From Monocercomonoides exilis (Eukaryota; Preaxostyla; Oxymonadida; Polymastigidae), in NCBI GenBank assembly GCA_001643675.2, contig LSRY02000020.1, forward strand, positions 935,001 through 999,000: a stretch of 64,000 nucleotides of DNA, written 5' to 3'. The notes under the pieces are model-generated. The model worked only from the letters and a program-made list of their open reading frames with translations. It ran no database searches and was not told where the DNA came from. Shown one piece after another: positions 44,501 through 57,680 of this stretch (position 1 is the stretch's first letter; each line of letters begins with the position of its first letter). A program made the position numbers and the translations under genes.

Positions 44501-46650
44501 TCTTCTGATGAAGCAGAGTATCAAATGTCACATCTTCAACTGCACAATAGCACCATAGGTGTTAATGTTTTTTTTACAAACATTTTGCATTCTCTTTGTC
44601 TGATTGCAAGGAGAGGCGCACACAGAATTTAGCAAGATGTGAATAAGGAAATGCTGATAGAGAAAATGAAAGGAAATATAACAAAAGAGTGAAAAAAAGA
44701 GAATGATAAAATGAATTGAAGAGAAAGCGATAAAAGTTCGAGAGATTGAATCTTTAGACAATAAAGAAGATGTTAATGTTGCGATCATGTGAAGGCGAAA
44801 AGGAAGATGGCAGAATGAGTGATGACAATTAGATAATCGAAGTACAGTATTTGGAGCTGTCAGTGGAAGAGGTGGAAGATGAGAAGCCACAGATTTGATG
44901 TGACAGTTGGGGGATGATGAAGAAGGACAGTTGGAGGCTGATACGTAGCAGATAAATGTGGAGAAGGAGATTGAGACGAACCAGAAGCACTCTGCATTGT
45001 AGTTAATGTTGATGCACCATGTCCCTTTTCTAGCCAAGGCAACACAAACTTTGTCTTTGATTCGTCTCTATTCGACATAAGTTCTGGTAATAATATTCTT
45101 GGAGGTGCATTGCAGCGAGGAGTTGACGAAATCTTTTACGTAATTCATCAGGGAGAAGAGAAGAATGATGATCAAAGAGCACAGACCAGAGATTCAACTG
45201 AGAGAGGAGGAAGGGAAGGCGAAGAAAGCAGAATATACACTTTTTTCAATCAGCCCTAATCCAGAAAATTTAGCAACAAACTCGTCTCATGAATTTGCAG
45301 ATTGTAAAAGCAACCCACAAGACACAAAGGGTTACAATGCTTTCCCTTCAGTATTGCAATTAGCAACTTCATCCATAACATATTTCACAACTGAGTTACC
45401 AAGGCGAACTCTTTTCTTCAAAGTGAAAGTTTCAGCCACGTCAATAGATCGAACATGTCAACTTTCAAAGAAATATTTTTGATTTTCCACGGGATGACGC
45501 ATGAAATGAAGCATTGACTGATTCCATCCACAGAGAAGGTGGAGAAATAGATGGTGACATTGATAGAAGACATATTAAAAATGGCCAGGAAGCGAAAAAA
45601 TTCAGGAAAAAGATGATGAAGAAGAAAAAGAATGTGGAACTTGAGTCGGAGTGGAGGAAGCTGAATATTGGAAAAAAAAAGAAGCGGGAGGACGACAGAT
45701 TAATCGAGGCAAAAATAGAAACGGAGGGTAATCATCATAGAGAAAGAAAGGATTCTTATGAAGCAAAAATCGAAAAACAGAATGTTTAAGAAAAACCCGC
45801 AGCTTCCATTGTTTGAAAGCTTTCCACCCAGCCATGCTTCTTCTGTGTTTCCAAAATCGTCATATCCTTCTTTATCTTTGAATTACACTTCTTCTTATGA
45901 TGCTTCAGATTTGAAGAAACAAATGTGCAAGCATCTTTAAAAGTTTGCGGACATGTTGATTGAATTTGCTGTCTCTATGTATTTATATTCATTGCTGCGT
46001 TTGAGAGGGGAAGTGTGAAGGCGTTATAACAGAAATGTGAAATATGCATGATTGATTTAAGTCACGTTTATTTTTGAACTGTTATCGATTTCCTTACTTT
46101 TCAATTTTGGAAATGAAAACTGAGTTATCAATATTTCTTTTTCAATTTCCTCATTTTTTTGCTTTCATGAAAGCACTTTCATATCTGTGAATTGCATTCA
46201 ATTTGTGTTTAATATTTGTTCAAACTCCTGCATTTCTTCCTTTCACCTCTCTGCACTTGCAATTATCAAATCTCATCCCTGTTCATATTATCACCACAGT
46301 TCAACCAAAACTCGTCGAACAATATCGCTTCAACCTCTCTGCCATGCACGATCCAATGCAGCCTCTTCAAAATTCTCCTGTGCCTCAAAATTATCAGAAC
46401 TTCAACATCCTCTTTTTTGTCTTTTGCAACCACTCCGCATTTACGTTCCAATAAAAGCTGAACATGCAGAAAAAACTGCCTCCTTTGGAGATAATGCGCA
46501 AGTGCGATAAAAGAAGGGCTTGGAAAGAGACAGGTTAAAGAAATGAAAAAAACAAAGGAGGTTTGGGATGTATAGAGAGTAATTGTGCACGAAATATCAC
46601 AGTTATTGATACTTTGGAAGTGTGCAGATTTCATTTTGCATAGCTACTGA
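44500..46650. other. Low-confidence gene remnants
   Basis: A minus-strand frame starting with ATG at 45078 (MSNRDESKTKFVLPWLEKGH, then Ser/Pro-rich) could be the first exon of a gene running to about 44530, but no continuation or homology is evident. Lys/Glu-rich stretches on the plus strand at 45165-45790 and a Pro/Gln-rich stretch near 46350 look like broken coding sequence. None can be assembled. Confidence 0.3.
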
Positions 46651-48234
46651 GAACAGAAAGAAAGCAAAAGCAGAAAAGGCAGAGGAAGAGAAAAAGAGGA
46701 TAAAGATAAGATAGATGAGAAAGATGAGAAAGAAGCGGAGGCAATAGAATGCAATGAGGAAAAGAAAGGGAAGAAAAATAAAAGAATGAGATTAACGAAA
46801 AAGAAAAATTAGCGTAAATTGAAGAACCTTATTATTTCGGTTGATACAACAAATTTGTTTCAGAACGCATCTTTTTGTGTAAAAAAAAAATAGATTTCAA
46901 TTAAGTTAAAAAACAATTCACGTTTCCAATTTTATCTGTTTCATTTGTATTCTTTAACGATGAAACACCGATAGATAATTAATGAAGAAAAAAATATTAT
47001 CTAACCTTTTTAATGGAGAAAGAAAAATTTCTTCAGTGAATTGAATTATCAGTTTTTGAGAAAAGAAAAAAAGCAAAAGAAAAAAATAAGGAATTGAATA
47101 AATCTTCATTCCAACAAAAATAATATGATAAATGTGAGGAAAGAACGATTTCGTGTAAATGAGGCTGTTTTTCAAGCAAGTTTCAACATAATAATAAACG
47201 GCATTTGAAATATTTTTGGAATGAACAAAGATGATGTTTTGTTTTGCGTATATGTAAACATATTTATCATATAAAAAACAATTGATAAATTATTAATAAT
47301 TAAAATTTCTTATCAAACAAACAGATAACAAAAGCTCTTGATTGAAGTTCATGAACTTTTATTCCAAACAGGTCTTCTCGTAAATGTTGGTTTTTTCCTG
47401 AAAAAGCAAATGGGGCATAATTTTTAATTTTGTGAAAAAAACATCGATTTGTTCCATACACTAACTGCTTTCATTAATTGATGCGTATGTCATTTTAATT
47501 GATTCAAAATGTTGAGCATGCTTCTATTATATTTTTTTTGATCATCAGTTGATAAAAGAATTCAATATTTAAGGATATAACTAAAATAAACTTTCAAAGA
47601 AAATGAAAAGTGTCAATTTGTTCATGCAGTGACACGAATATGCAGAAAAGACATGTTTTACCATCGTCTGGGAAGCAATTGGAGATTTGACTTTATTTGT
47701 TTGCAATTTAAGGAAACTTCATATTTTTGGAAATGATAAATTAATTGAATATTGAGATTTGATATTTTCATTGAATGAACCAGTCTCAACCTCTGTCTTT
47801 TTTATTGAATCCATTTTCCACGTATTTTCTTTTGTTGTTTCTGTATCTTATTTCTGAGAATGTTTTTGTTAATTTTGCATGCATTTTCCTTTTCCGAACT
47901 CACCCCAACAGTTGCTTCAAGTCAACTTGCTCTTTTGTTTTGCTTATATCCAACAAGCAAAACAAACTGTTCAATATCTTTTTATTTGTTCAACAGATAA
48001 AAGCTATCAAACATTGACTTTCAAATAAGAAATAAATAGAAACAAAAAAGTGAAGAGTTCAATTTTTATATCTTCTTTAAAGTATTTGTCAATTCATTTA
48101 ATTGCAATTAAACAGTGACAAAAATCGAAAAATCTATCAAATGCTTGAAAATTTTTGAATTGATATAAAATCGAAGCATTTAAAGTCTAATTTACTGTTT
48201 GTAATTTTCATCTTTTCTGCATTCTTAAATGTGC

Positions 48235-48278
<44 letters not shown>

Positions 48279-48485
48279 AATCTTTATCATTTTTCAAACA
48301 AAAACATACATCATTTTCATTCTGAATTGCAAAATCGCATTCTCATTTTTCAATTTATAAGTTTTTCATCTTTCATCCACTTAAACAGTTTTTTCTTCAC
48401 TGGCTTTTTATTAATCTTCTTCCATTTGATAATCCTCCTCTTTTTGCAGCATCGTCTAGTGTTCATAAAGCAATGCAAATAATCC
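46650..48485. other. AT-rich region with a 42-base A run
   Basis: No gene. A pure A run lies at 48236-48277, similar in length to the T/A runs in the palindrome. The rest is A/T-rich with no repeat structure noticed. Confidence 0.5.
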
Positions 48486-50850
48486 TTAATGTTTTTTATC
48501 TTCTAAAGTTGATTGATGAAATCTTCTATATGAATTGAGAGATATGGCTTTAACATTAAACAAATCATCGACCATGAAAATTCTGTTTCCTTCTTCATCA
48601 ATTAGAAATGAATAAATGCAATGAACACAAATTGCTCGGCAATTTTCTTCAGGTGCTTGAATAAAAGAAAGATGAAACTTTTCCGTCAAACAAGCTTTTT
48701 ATTCGGTATTTCGCAAATATTTAAGATAAACTTTCATATTTTCGTCCATTCTATCAAATATTGACTTCTATCATATTTTCTTTACTCATTTCATTTTTCT
48801 TCGTCAGTCAATGCGTTTCATTTAATCTTCCAATAAGTTCACTTGAATTTTTGCAAAGGATAATTCATTTGATAGTATTCCTTCCAAACAAAATTTGTGA
48901 AATATTCGATTAATCAAAAACTGACAAGCAATCAAAATAAGCAAGTCTGTTCAGATTTCTGTGCTCTTAATGATGTGAGATTGCATCAGAGTTTTCATTT
49001 CCAAAAGTTCTCGTTCAGTTTTCTTTTATTGAAAAAGGAGAATGCAATTTATAAAGTTAAAAATGAAATCGAAATACACCTTCATCTTATTCAAAGTGAC
49101 TCAAATTTGCTAAAGCTTTTTCAACTTCTTCAAAAACTTCATCGTTTTTATTTTGCTCAATGCAACTTTAACGAAACAAAGAACACTGCCTGAATGTTTT
49201 TTCTGAAACACCATCGTCGAGCGAAAGGAAACATTAACCACCACCAACGTGCTGTTTTAATTTTTTCATATTCATTTTCCAATCTTCATCAATTATCATC
49301 TTTCAAATTCATCTTCTCAATAGTTATTCATCAAAAGAATAATATAAAAATCTTTATTCATTTTTGAAAGATCCAACTCTCTTCATCAACAATTTTGAAT
49401 TTTTCAAATTCGTTTTCTCCTTATCAATCATTTTATCAATTTCATGAAACAATTTTGATGATAAAAAATATAAAAACTTTTCCTTGTTCATTTGATAAAA
49501 ATATCCATCAATCTCCTCTTTTTTCTGTTTCTGTTCATTTTCATCGAAAGATTCCAGTAAATCAAATATCACCTTAACAAATATTCAAACACTGACATTC
49601 GAACTTTCAGTTAAACAGTGAAAATATTCAAACTTATAAACATTTCTGTTGATAAAATCTCATAAATTCGATCATTAGCTTTGCAATCAATAATCATTTG
49701 CATATTACCAGCCATGTCAAATAACAAAATTTTGTGAATTATCTTTCGTTAACAAAAAGGCGCAATAAATTCAAATGTCTTTGATTAGAATGCAAAAGAA
49801 AATGGATATGCAACAACTCATTATTGTTAAATGCTTCACAATCATTATTGCAAAAGAATGAGTACAGTAACAACTTGGATTGAATGTTAAAAATCAGATA
49901 AAGAATTTTCGAGTTTCGTTTTGATCTCACCAACAATTTGTTTGAGGATGAAAGTCTTTTTTTCCTTTTTCGAAAAAGAATAAGATCCATCAACAGAAAT
50001 GTTGTTTGAACGATAAGAAAAGAAATGGGGTGAATGATTTTGAAAACGGAAGTTTTTTTTCCTTCAAGAAAAAAGATGGAGATTGAAAACCAGAACATTT
50101 CATAATCACATGATAATTATTGATTGTCGATAATGGAATGTTTATTGAGAATGTGTTTTCAGATGCTTCAGAAGTTTATGGATAATAAAATAAATGTTCT
50201 TTTGAGAATAAATTTTGATTGACAAAAGAAATGAACTTGAGCATGGTCAACATACTTGCAGAGTTACAGAAAATCAATACTCAATGCTCTGATCGTTAAA
50301 TAACTTGTATTATGAAGATATGATTAATAATTCGGAAAAAACTGCAAAGGCCACATTCAACAGAAAAGAAGGAGATTCAGATGTTTCGTGAAGCTCTCAC
50401 TTCAGATAATATTTGCATGCTTCTTTCAAACATATCAAGATTTTTGGTTTTCTCAACAATTTTAATTTCAATAGATTAAAAAGTCAACATTGAATATTGT
50501 GAAAGCCACCTCTCTTCTGGAACTCTTATGAAAAGTTCACTTTGATATTTTTTGACAGCTGAAAACGAAGCAAAAACAATATATGAAGCTTCTGTATAAA
50601 AATAATAAAGAGATTCTCAAATAGTATTATGATACTATTTCTGAAGATTTATTTGGACGGGCTCAATCTGACATTGAAAATCCTCAATCATGTTCATATG
50701 CATTGCAAGCATCATTCGAGCACAAAGACAAATGAGTATAAATTGTTCGAGTTCTGGATTACTTGAATCATTTCTTTCTTCTTTAATCAATGTTGCAAAA
50801 AAAGATAGCACTTTTTTTTTACAGTCGTTCATCGAAGCAACTCAATAAGT
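48486..50850 (-). pseudogene. Possible multi-exon or decayed minus-strand gene
   Basis: Helix-rich open segments follow one another on the minus strand: 50832-50635 (SSNPELEQFILICLCARMML), 50560-50350 (SELFIRVPEERWLSQYSM, MFERSMQILSEVRASRNI), 50000-49740 (IQSKLLLYSFFCNN, HSNQRHLNLLRLF), 49720-49610 (NMQMIIDCKANDRIYEIL), 49572-49354 (VIFDLLESFDENEQK) and 48689-48486 (ENCRAICVHCIYSFLID). Leu-rich helices of this spacing suggest an armadillo/HEAT-like solenoid, but there is no diagnostic motif. Some junctions look like small introns, others carry stops. Confidence 0.3.
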
Positions 50851-51627
50851 GGTCTGTGTGTTTGATTATCTCTGATAAACCTTTTTTCATTATCAATTTT
50901 TCTTTATTCCTTGGTTAATTTTTTTCAGAAAAAAAGTATTGAATGATATCTGTCATGATTTCAACAGACTTATCCAGCACTAATTACCATTCAAATCTGA
51001 TATCCATGATGGAACAATGAAATCAACACATTTTTTTATATGTTTGCACATTTATACCGAACAGACAATTGTTCAAGATACAAATCATCAATCTATTGAA
51101 ACAAAGACAATATTTTTTCTTGAAGATTCTATCTGCAATTGATGTGCGTGCAAATTTTTAAAGCTTATAGTTAATTTCTCATTTTTTTCGATTGAAGATC
51201 TTTTATTAGAATTGTTTTTTGTTGTTTGCAACTACGCATTCGTGAGTGATTGATAGTTCAAAAGACAGCGATGAGAAAAGAAGAAAAGTTCGGAGATTCC
51301 GACATCGAAAGGAATATATTTCAGTGATTTATTGTGATAATAAAAATCGGATTGTTGTTGAATATTGTTTATATTAATATCTTTCAAAAGTTGCGTTGAA
51401 TGGGGTTTTTCATCAAAGTTGATAACATAACAATCACTGTTTTATTCAGATAAAAGTTCTTCTTTTCAGTCTGCAACATGTGAGTTTCGTTATTCAGAGT
51501 ATTTCAAACCCAGTCATTCTTTGCATGTCATTTGTTTTCCATTGTATTCACTCTCGCAAAAATAAAAGAATATTTCAAGAAAATACATTAGATTATTATT
51601 TCATTAGAAATATACCATTATAGATAC
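50851..51627. other. AT-rich region upstream of copy B
   Basis: No gene. It would contain the 5' end of the copy B element; no inverted repeat matching the downstream end was found by eye. Confidence 0.4.
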
Positions 51628-54277
51628 ATGATAAACACTAATAAAAAAAAAGTGTATTCCGACAGGCCTCGCTCAACAAAAAGCAGGCATGCCGCACAGC
51701 TGTCAAAAGCTTTGAACGACATGGATTCGGAGGACCCGGAGGGATGCTTAATTCACTTCATCCATCATAGCAAACCTGGTAAATCCTTTCGGGAAGTAAT
51801 TGAAAGCAATTACAAAAGTGTGAACATTAATTAAAATTGTTGAATGATAATAATAATATAACTTCTTTGTTTATCTGGATTTATTAATGTTTCTAATGTT
51901 GCTGAACAGTAAAAATAAACAAACTTCTGGAAAATCTTTCGCAGCTACTTTCTGTTCTGAATAGGCATGAAAGGGTTTTGGTTCTCGGTTGTGTGTCAAA
52001 CATTTTCCCCATGGGAAAACTGGAAAAGAGTGATTGGAATGTGACAAAAAGCGAATTCTATTACTCCCAAAAAGCTTGGAAAGATTTTTTAGAGGAAAAA
52101 ACAGTTTCTTCAAACGAACAAAAAAAGGATAATTGCTCCAATTTGAAATGTTTGTCTTTTCTATTTTTTCGTTAACGATAGTTTTCTTGTATTTTCTGTC
52201 ACCAAATAAAGCAAGCCAATTTAATATGGCAGAATCCTGGATGTTGTGCCACAGTTCTTGTAGCTGTGAAAACGGAAGAAAACGAAAAAAATGTTTGCTC
52301 ATTTGCATTTTTCTGAACAATTTGGAATTTTATCAATATCGTTTTTTATATTCACTGCCTTTGATCAAAAACTCTTTTGTATTTACTATTTCAGCTGTGA
52401 AAAAAAACCCTCGGCACAACGATCTGAACGAATCCCAGTCTTGCATTATTACAAATGTGTGTGAAAATGATGCGAACTCAAAAAATCAACATGCAGTTGA
52501 TGTTGATCGAAAAGAAGTCGTCAAAACTTCCTCTCGATCTGAATTTGAAAAGAAAAAAGAAAAGAAAATTATAAAAGATAAAAAAAAAGAAACAGTTTTC
52601 TCTCCGACAGAGAAAAGACTGATAGAAAAAACAAAAAAGAATTTATATTCTGAAATGACGAATGAATTGGAAATCAAAATGGCTTATTCTACGTTTTGTG
52701 AAAAAACAAAGAATTTTAAAAAAGCCAAGAAAAGGACAGATCTTTGTGATATTTGTGAGAGAGGTAATTTTTTAGAGAGGAAAGAAAAAGAATTAATGAA
52801 AAAGAATAAGAAATTAAATGATGAAGAAAAAGAAGAAATAGAATTAATTGAAAACCATAGAAAAATGGCAAAATGCCAGCGTGATTATTTTTATCACGTG
52901 AAAAATAACATGAAACAAAATGAAGTTTCCATCATTATGGACTTCAAAGAGAATTGGGCTTTGCCCATTACAAGAAACGAAACTTGTAAAAATTTTTATG
53001 AAAAAAAACAAATTTCACACTTGTGTTTTGTTGTTTTTAAAGTTAACAAATTTTATAAACTTGAGAAATTTTGTTTTAATTTCTTTTCAGAAATTTTATC
53101 TCATGATTTTAGATTTGTGTTGGAATCATTAAAACAATTATAGAAATTTGATATTTTCAAAGATGTTTCTTCTTTTCAGTTCTTTTGTGATAATGGTCCC
53201 CATTATAGGGACTCACACATATTACACTTTTTATTATCTAATTCGTCTCCAATTTTTTCTAATAAAATTTGTTCTTTGTCATTTTTCGCAGAGCACCACG
53301 GGAAAAGTGAGTGCGATAGTGAATTTGGTCATTTAACTCGTTTAATTAATAATAATTTAAATGATAATGTTTTAATTACTATTGATGATTTAATTTGTTT
53401 TTTCAATTCTAAATGCAATTCTGAATATTGTGCCAATAATTTTATTAATTTTAATATTGATAATATTTCTTTTTCTGATAGTGATACACAGATAACAATA
53501 AATGAACAAGATAATACAACAATTTCTACTGATTTGTCTTTTAATACCAACGGACAAAGAGAAAATGAAACGAAACATATATTTTTAAAGTGTGTTTAAA
53601 TTTTTTTTTAATTTGATCAACATAATTTTTTCTTATAAACTAAAATCTTTATTTTAATATTAAATTTGATATATCTTAATAAATCTGATAGACACGAAAT
53701 AGAAGCAGACAATATCTGGGGTGAATTAATCATCTCTGGAATGAAGAAATTTTTGTTTTTCACAAAGAAAAATAGAAAAATATTGTCTTCTCCTCTCAGC
53801 AGTATTGATTCTCAGAATTTTGTAGAAATAAATTATAGAGAAAGAAAAAGAAAAACCGAAAAGGAAAGGAAAGTTTATTTGGGTAATGGAAAGACCGAAA
53901 ATTCGTTTAATATTGAAATGGATAAAAGTATTGGAAAAAGCGTGAAGAAAACAATAAAGGATAGAATGAATTATTTGAAAGCTTTTAATTATGATTCAAC
54001 ATAATTAAATAACACTTTTTTTTCTGATGACTCTTTAATAGGTGAAGATTCAAACTGCTCCATTGAAAGCGAATCAGGTATGTTACGTATGCAAGAAATA
54101 AACATTTCTCCAAAGAATTGCTCTATTCATTTTCAAACCATAAATAATTATTCACATTTCAATTCTTTTAATTTTGATAGCTCTGAAGGTCAGAATAATT
54201 CTTCAAATTTGTCTGATTTTTTTATTAACTCAAATTCATCAATTGACAGCAACTCCACAATGGAGGAAGTTTTCTAA
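51628..54277 (+). CDS. Copy B: DDE-transposase-like gene, nearly intact
   Basis: Probable exons: 51628 to about 51834, about 51910-52160, 52395-53599, 53693-54004 and about 54043-54277. The first exon resembles the N-terminal block of copy A only weakly. The main exon has a Lys/Glu-rich region, a zinc pair (TDLCDICERG), then IIMDFKENWALPI (first Asp), SHDFRFVLESLKQL, FFCDNGPHYR (second Asp) and AEHHGKSECDSEFG (third acidic site). This D-D-HGK pattern resembles a broad set of uncharacterised eukaryotic transposase-like proteins. The only defect in the 401-codon main exon is a TAG at 53141, aligned with Leu in copy A. No USP domain is present. The intron before 53693 is conserved in copy A. Confidence 0.6.
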
Positions 54278-54357
54278 ATATTTATAACTTTTTTATAAAG
54301 TCCATCTTTTGAAGTCTTGCTTATCCAATGATAACTGTTTTTTTCAGTTTGAGGACT

Positions 54358-54440
54358 AAACTGAATCCTTCCTATTTTTATTCAAATTTTTTTTGGATAA
54401 GAATTTGCAGGCCTTGGGTCCAGATTCAGTTTCCCAGGAG
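54358..54440 (+). ncRNA. Structured element after copy B (stem plus pseudoknot)
   Basis: Perfect 10 bp stem AAACTGAATC (54358-54367) / GATTCAGTTT (54423-54432), with an inner AT hairpin (CAAATT/AATTTG) and the conserved segment CCTTGGGTCCA followed, past the stem, by CCCAGG. Relative to copy A three base pairs of the stem differ and each change is compensated on the partner strand. It sits about 80 bp after the copy B stop codon. Confidence 0.55.
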
Positions 54441-55130
54441 ACTTTCAAAAAATGGACTGTATAAAAAAATATGTGTGAATAATTTCACATTATGCCAAAA
54501 CCAAGTGAATATACTTTAATATTTATCATTATTATTAATTGTTTTTTTTATGATAAAAATTTTTTCTATTTTTTTTCATTTTCGATTTTTATTTAATTTT
54601 TATTGTATTTGCTTTTTCGATTTTCTTTATGATTTATTAATTGATTTTTTTCCTTTATTTATTAATATAATTCTATTCATTAGGCGTAATATTATGGGTG
54701 GAACAAAAGTCAGAAAGAGCGAAATACTGTCCCAAATATTAAAAAAGCATGTTATTAATAATGATTATCCATAAAAAACGCATGAAGAAACATTTTTTTT
54801 TCATCAAAATTCACATTAATATTCATCGTTCAAAAAATTAAATTCATCTGATTTAATACTTCAATTCTTGCCAGTTTAAAAATGTTCTCAAATTCAAGCC
54901 CGAAAAAAAGTGTGATCCCAAAAATAATCACCCACATGTTTTCCTCAAACGTTTCGACATTTTTTCGGCTGTAAAAAGTGCATGTTTTCCATTGAAGATT
55001 AATGACCAGTCTTCTTGATCAAATAGTTATTATTGACAGAAAAACACTAAAAATTCATGATTTGAACAGGAAAATACTCATAAATATAATTGTCTTAATC
55101 AGTCTTTCTCAAAAAGGCAGTGCTTATTGA
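54441..55130. other. AT-rich region
   Basis: No gene or repeat seen; could contain the 3' end of the copy B element beyond the structured segment. Confidence 0.4.
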
Positions 55131-56356
55131 CTAATAATCACCACCTTCATCTGACCAAGAATCCGCATTTCCTTTTTTCTTCAAGCTCATTCCTCTGAGC
55201 CTTTCAACGCAAATGTATCCAAACAGGTAAACCTTCTTCTGTTGTCCAATTTCTATCTGGCAATTCTTCTGGCTCTCCTTGAAGAGCCTTTGCCAGTCGA
55301 CGTGAGTGATGTCTGAGAAGGGCTTGTCCATCTGAGCAGTTGAATGTGACTCTTTACCGCCTGTGTCATCTTTCGTGCACCGCACCTGCTTGATGGAGAC
55401 GCGGGTTGGTAGCAGGGCGAGGAAGGAGTGAAAAGAGGGGAGAAGAGAGAAGCTGTGCGGAAGTGCTTGATGCTAGTTGGATGAGAACGCAGCAAAGGTG
55501 AAGGAATTGTGGTTTTCTTGATGTATTTCTGGACGAGAAATGATGTTTTGTGCTTTTTCTGTTGTTTCATTGCATTTGGACAGCAAATTGTTTTGTTTGC
55601 CTTGTGATATTGCTTCAGAAGTAGAGCTGTGGTGTTCTTTTGTTGTTTTGTGTTCTCTTTTTTCTTTATCAACATTCGCTTCATTCTGCTTCAGAATGTC
55701 CCTTATTGTCTGCACAAACAGCGACTGCAGCCCATCCACATCGATCCACATGGCACCTATTGCCTCAAAGTGGATTTTCTATTTCTCTTCTTCATTCAAT
55801 ATGTACTCCATCAGGGGGCACTGAAACGATGAATTAGCTGCAAAATTAGTTCTGTCTGGAAGCACTGGCTGAGATGTGTTTGAAGATGTCTTGCTTTCAT
55901 TCCATTACGTTGATGCTTTTCTTTCGCTTCGATAAATTTTGGATTTGCTTATCTCACTTTATATCTCATCCTATAACTTTCCTTTCTCTCTTTCTCCATT
56001 CTCTTCTTCAGCCTCAGTCTCTGTTTCAGCCTTCGTTTCCTCTCCGCCTGTTGTTTCCACTCTCCCCCAAAAGCATCCTTTGTCTTCCACTCCTCTCTCC
56101 ATCACATTTAAGCCCACAACTCTTCCTCCCTTCCAATGCTTCTCCAGTGGCGCTGGGTCGCACAACACTCCGATTCCTTCGACTTTATGCACAAACAGCG
56201 TCTTCACCCCTGGCTGTTCAGACAGAATATGTGTGAGTGTACAGTTGGCAATGAAAGAGTGCAGCTTCAAAGCGTGTTTCAAGGGATGCATGCACTGGTT
56301 ATGCCTGTTGAAACGGTAGTCAGCCCAAAGAAGGTTTGAAACAATTCCGTTGATCT
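55131..56356 (-). CDS. Unrecognised multi-exon gene, with in-frame TAG codons
   Basis: Minus strand, GC-richer than its surroundings. An exon starts after a good acceptor (TAATTTTTTAG, exon from 56356: LLWADYRFNRHNQC, KHALKLHSFIANC, VHKVEGIGVLCDPAPLEKHW) and runs Glu/Lys-rich to about 55975. After an intron with acceptor near 55823 a second frame runs to 55131 (PLMEYILNEEEK, KIHFEAIGAMWIDVDGLQSL, RCTKDDTGG, THVDWQRLFKES, VYLFGYICVERL). This second frame contains two TAG codons (near 55786 and 55470) but no frameshift and no TGA over about 230 codons. No domain recognised. Either lightly decayed or these TAG codons are read as an amino acid. Confidence 0.45.
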
Positions 56357-56649
56357 AAAAAATTAGATAACAACAATTGAAAGAGGAAAAAGTTGACTGG
56401 GAGTTGAAGGAGGAAGAAGATGAAGATGATGAAAATAATATGGATTTCTGTTCAGGCTCCTAATTGGAATTGCATTTTCGACTTTGTTCAAATGCTTCTC
56501 CCACGTTCTTTGTATTCATTTCCTTGCATCCAAAGTCTTCACATTGAATTTCTCTACCCAGCTCCCCACTTCTTTATCAATGGAGAATGTCAGTCAGTTG
56601 CTAAAAAGCAGCTTCAGAGAAATATCGAGCAGCTGAAAAATTGATATAA

Positions 56650-57195
56650 TAGCATTATTTTGACAAATAGGCAAAATAAAGGCTATACTGATTTTATTAA
56701 GACAAAATTTCCTTTATTTTGACCTTTCTTACAGATCAACTTCAATCTGGAAGAGCAGAGCATCGATTCGCAAGTCGGATTTCTTGAAAAAGGTTGTGCT
56801 TAGTTCAGTCTGTGAAGAAGAAGAATTAAAAGAAGATTCAAATTATTTGAATATGAAAATGAAAACATTTGTAGAATAACAGAAATTTTCGTTCATAATT
56901 GGAACTATGAATATCGTTTTTAAAGCAGAAGCCACAATGATTATATGCAAATAATAAGTTCGAGAGATTAACACGTATCAAAAAGCAAAATTCAAAACTG
57001 TTTTTATTCAAAAACAATTGAATTTGTTTTTCATATTTTATTTCTTTATAATTGATTATTGAATACAACTGGAGTTAAATTGCTTCCCTTCATGCAAACG
57101 GAATGGATAGAAGCATCCTTCTTTTGTTGAAACTCTCAATCAGCAAAGCAAATGGAAAAAATTGAAATACAAAATAATTAATTATCGAAAATTAT
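56650..57195. other. AT-rich spacer
   Basis: No supported gene. Confidence 0.4.
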
Positions 57196-57675
57196 GGAGT
57201 GTTTTGATCATCCCATTGAATGATCTTGAAAATTGCTAGTAGAAATAGAATTAATTTTGAAACATGGAGCAAAAAATTTTCTCATTTGTCATATTCTCGG
57301 CAGAGTGAAAAGTGCACAGATGTATGGAACTTTCTTGTCACCAAATCCGGACACGACGAAGCAACAATGATCAAACATATGTTTTTGCATACAAACAATG
57401 GGAAAGAATTGTTTTCAGATATCCAAAGCATATTCAATGGTTTGTATTAAGCCAGTTTTCATAATTTTAATATTTGAAATTTTGAAACGATATTTTTTGA
57501 AAAAAAAAGGTTCGTCCTGTTGCGAATGGCATCAGCTTACAATTCAGAGCAAAATAAACACGCGAAAGTTACATTGCTAAAGTGTGTGTGCAACGAATTC
57601 AGTTTAAGGCAGCTTCATGATTGTGGCTTCCAGGGTTCGCAAGGAAACAACAATCATATCAAAAAGAGGCGAAAT
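57196..57675 (+). pseudogene. Fragment C: 5' part of the copy A transposase family
   Basis: From ATG 57196 the frame has two early stops and then reads INFETWSKKFSHLSYSRQSE, KCTDVWNFLVTKSGHDE, MIKHMFLHTNNGKELFSDIQ, parallel to the N-terminal block of copy A. After an intron-like gap it continues from about 57527 (LLRMASAYNSEQNKHAKVTL, LKCVCNEFSLRQLHDCGFQG) up to the foldback element at 57681. No later domain of the family is found beyond that element, so the copy is truncated as well as interrupted. Confidence 0.65.
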
Positions 57676-57680
57676 ATTAT

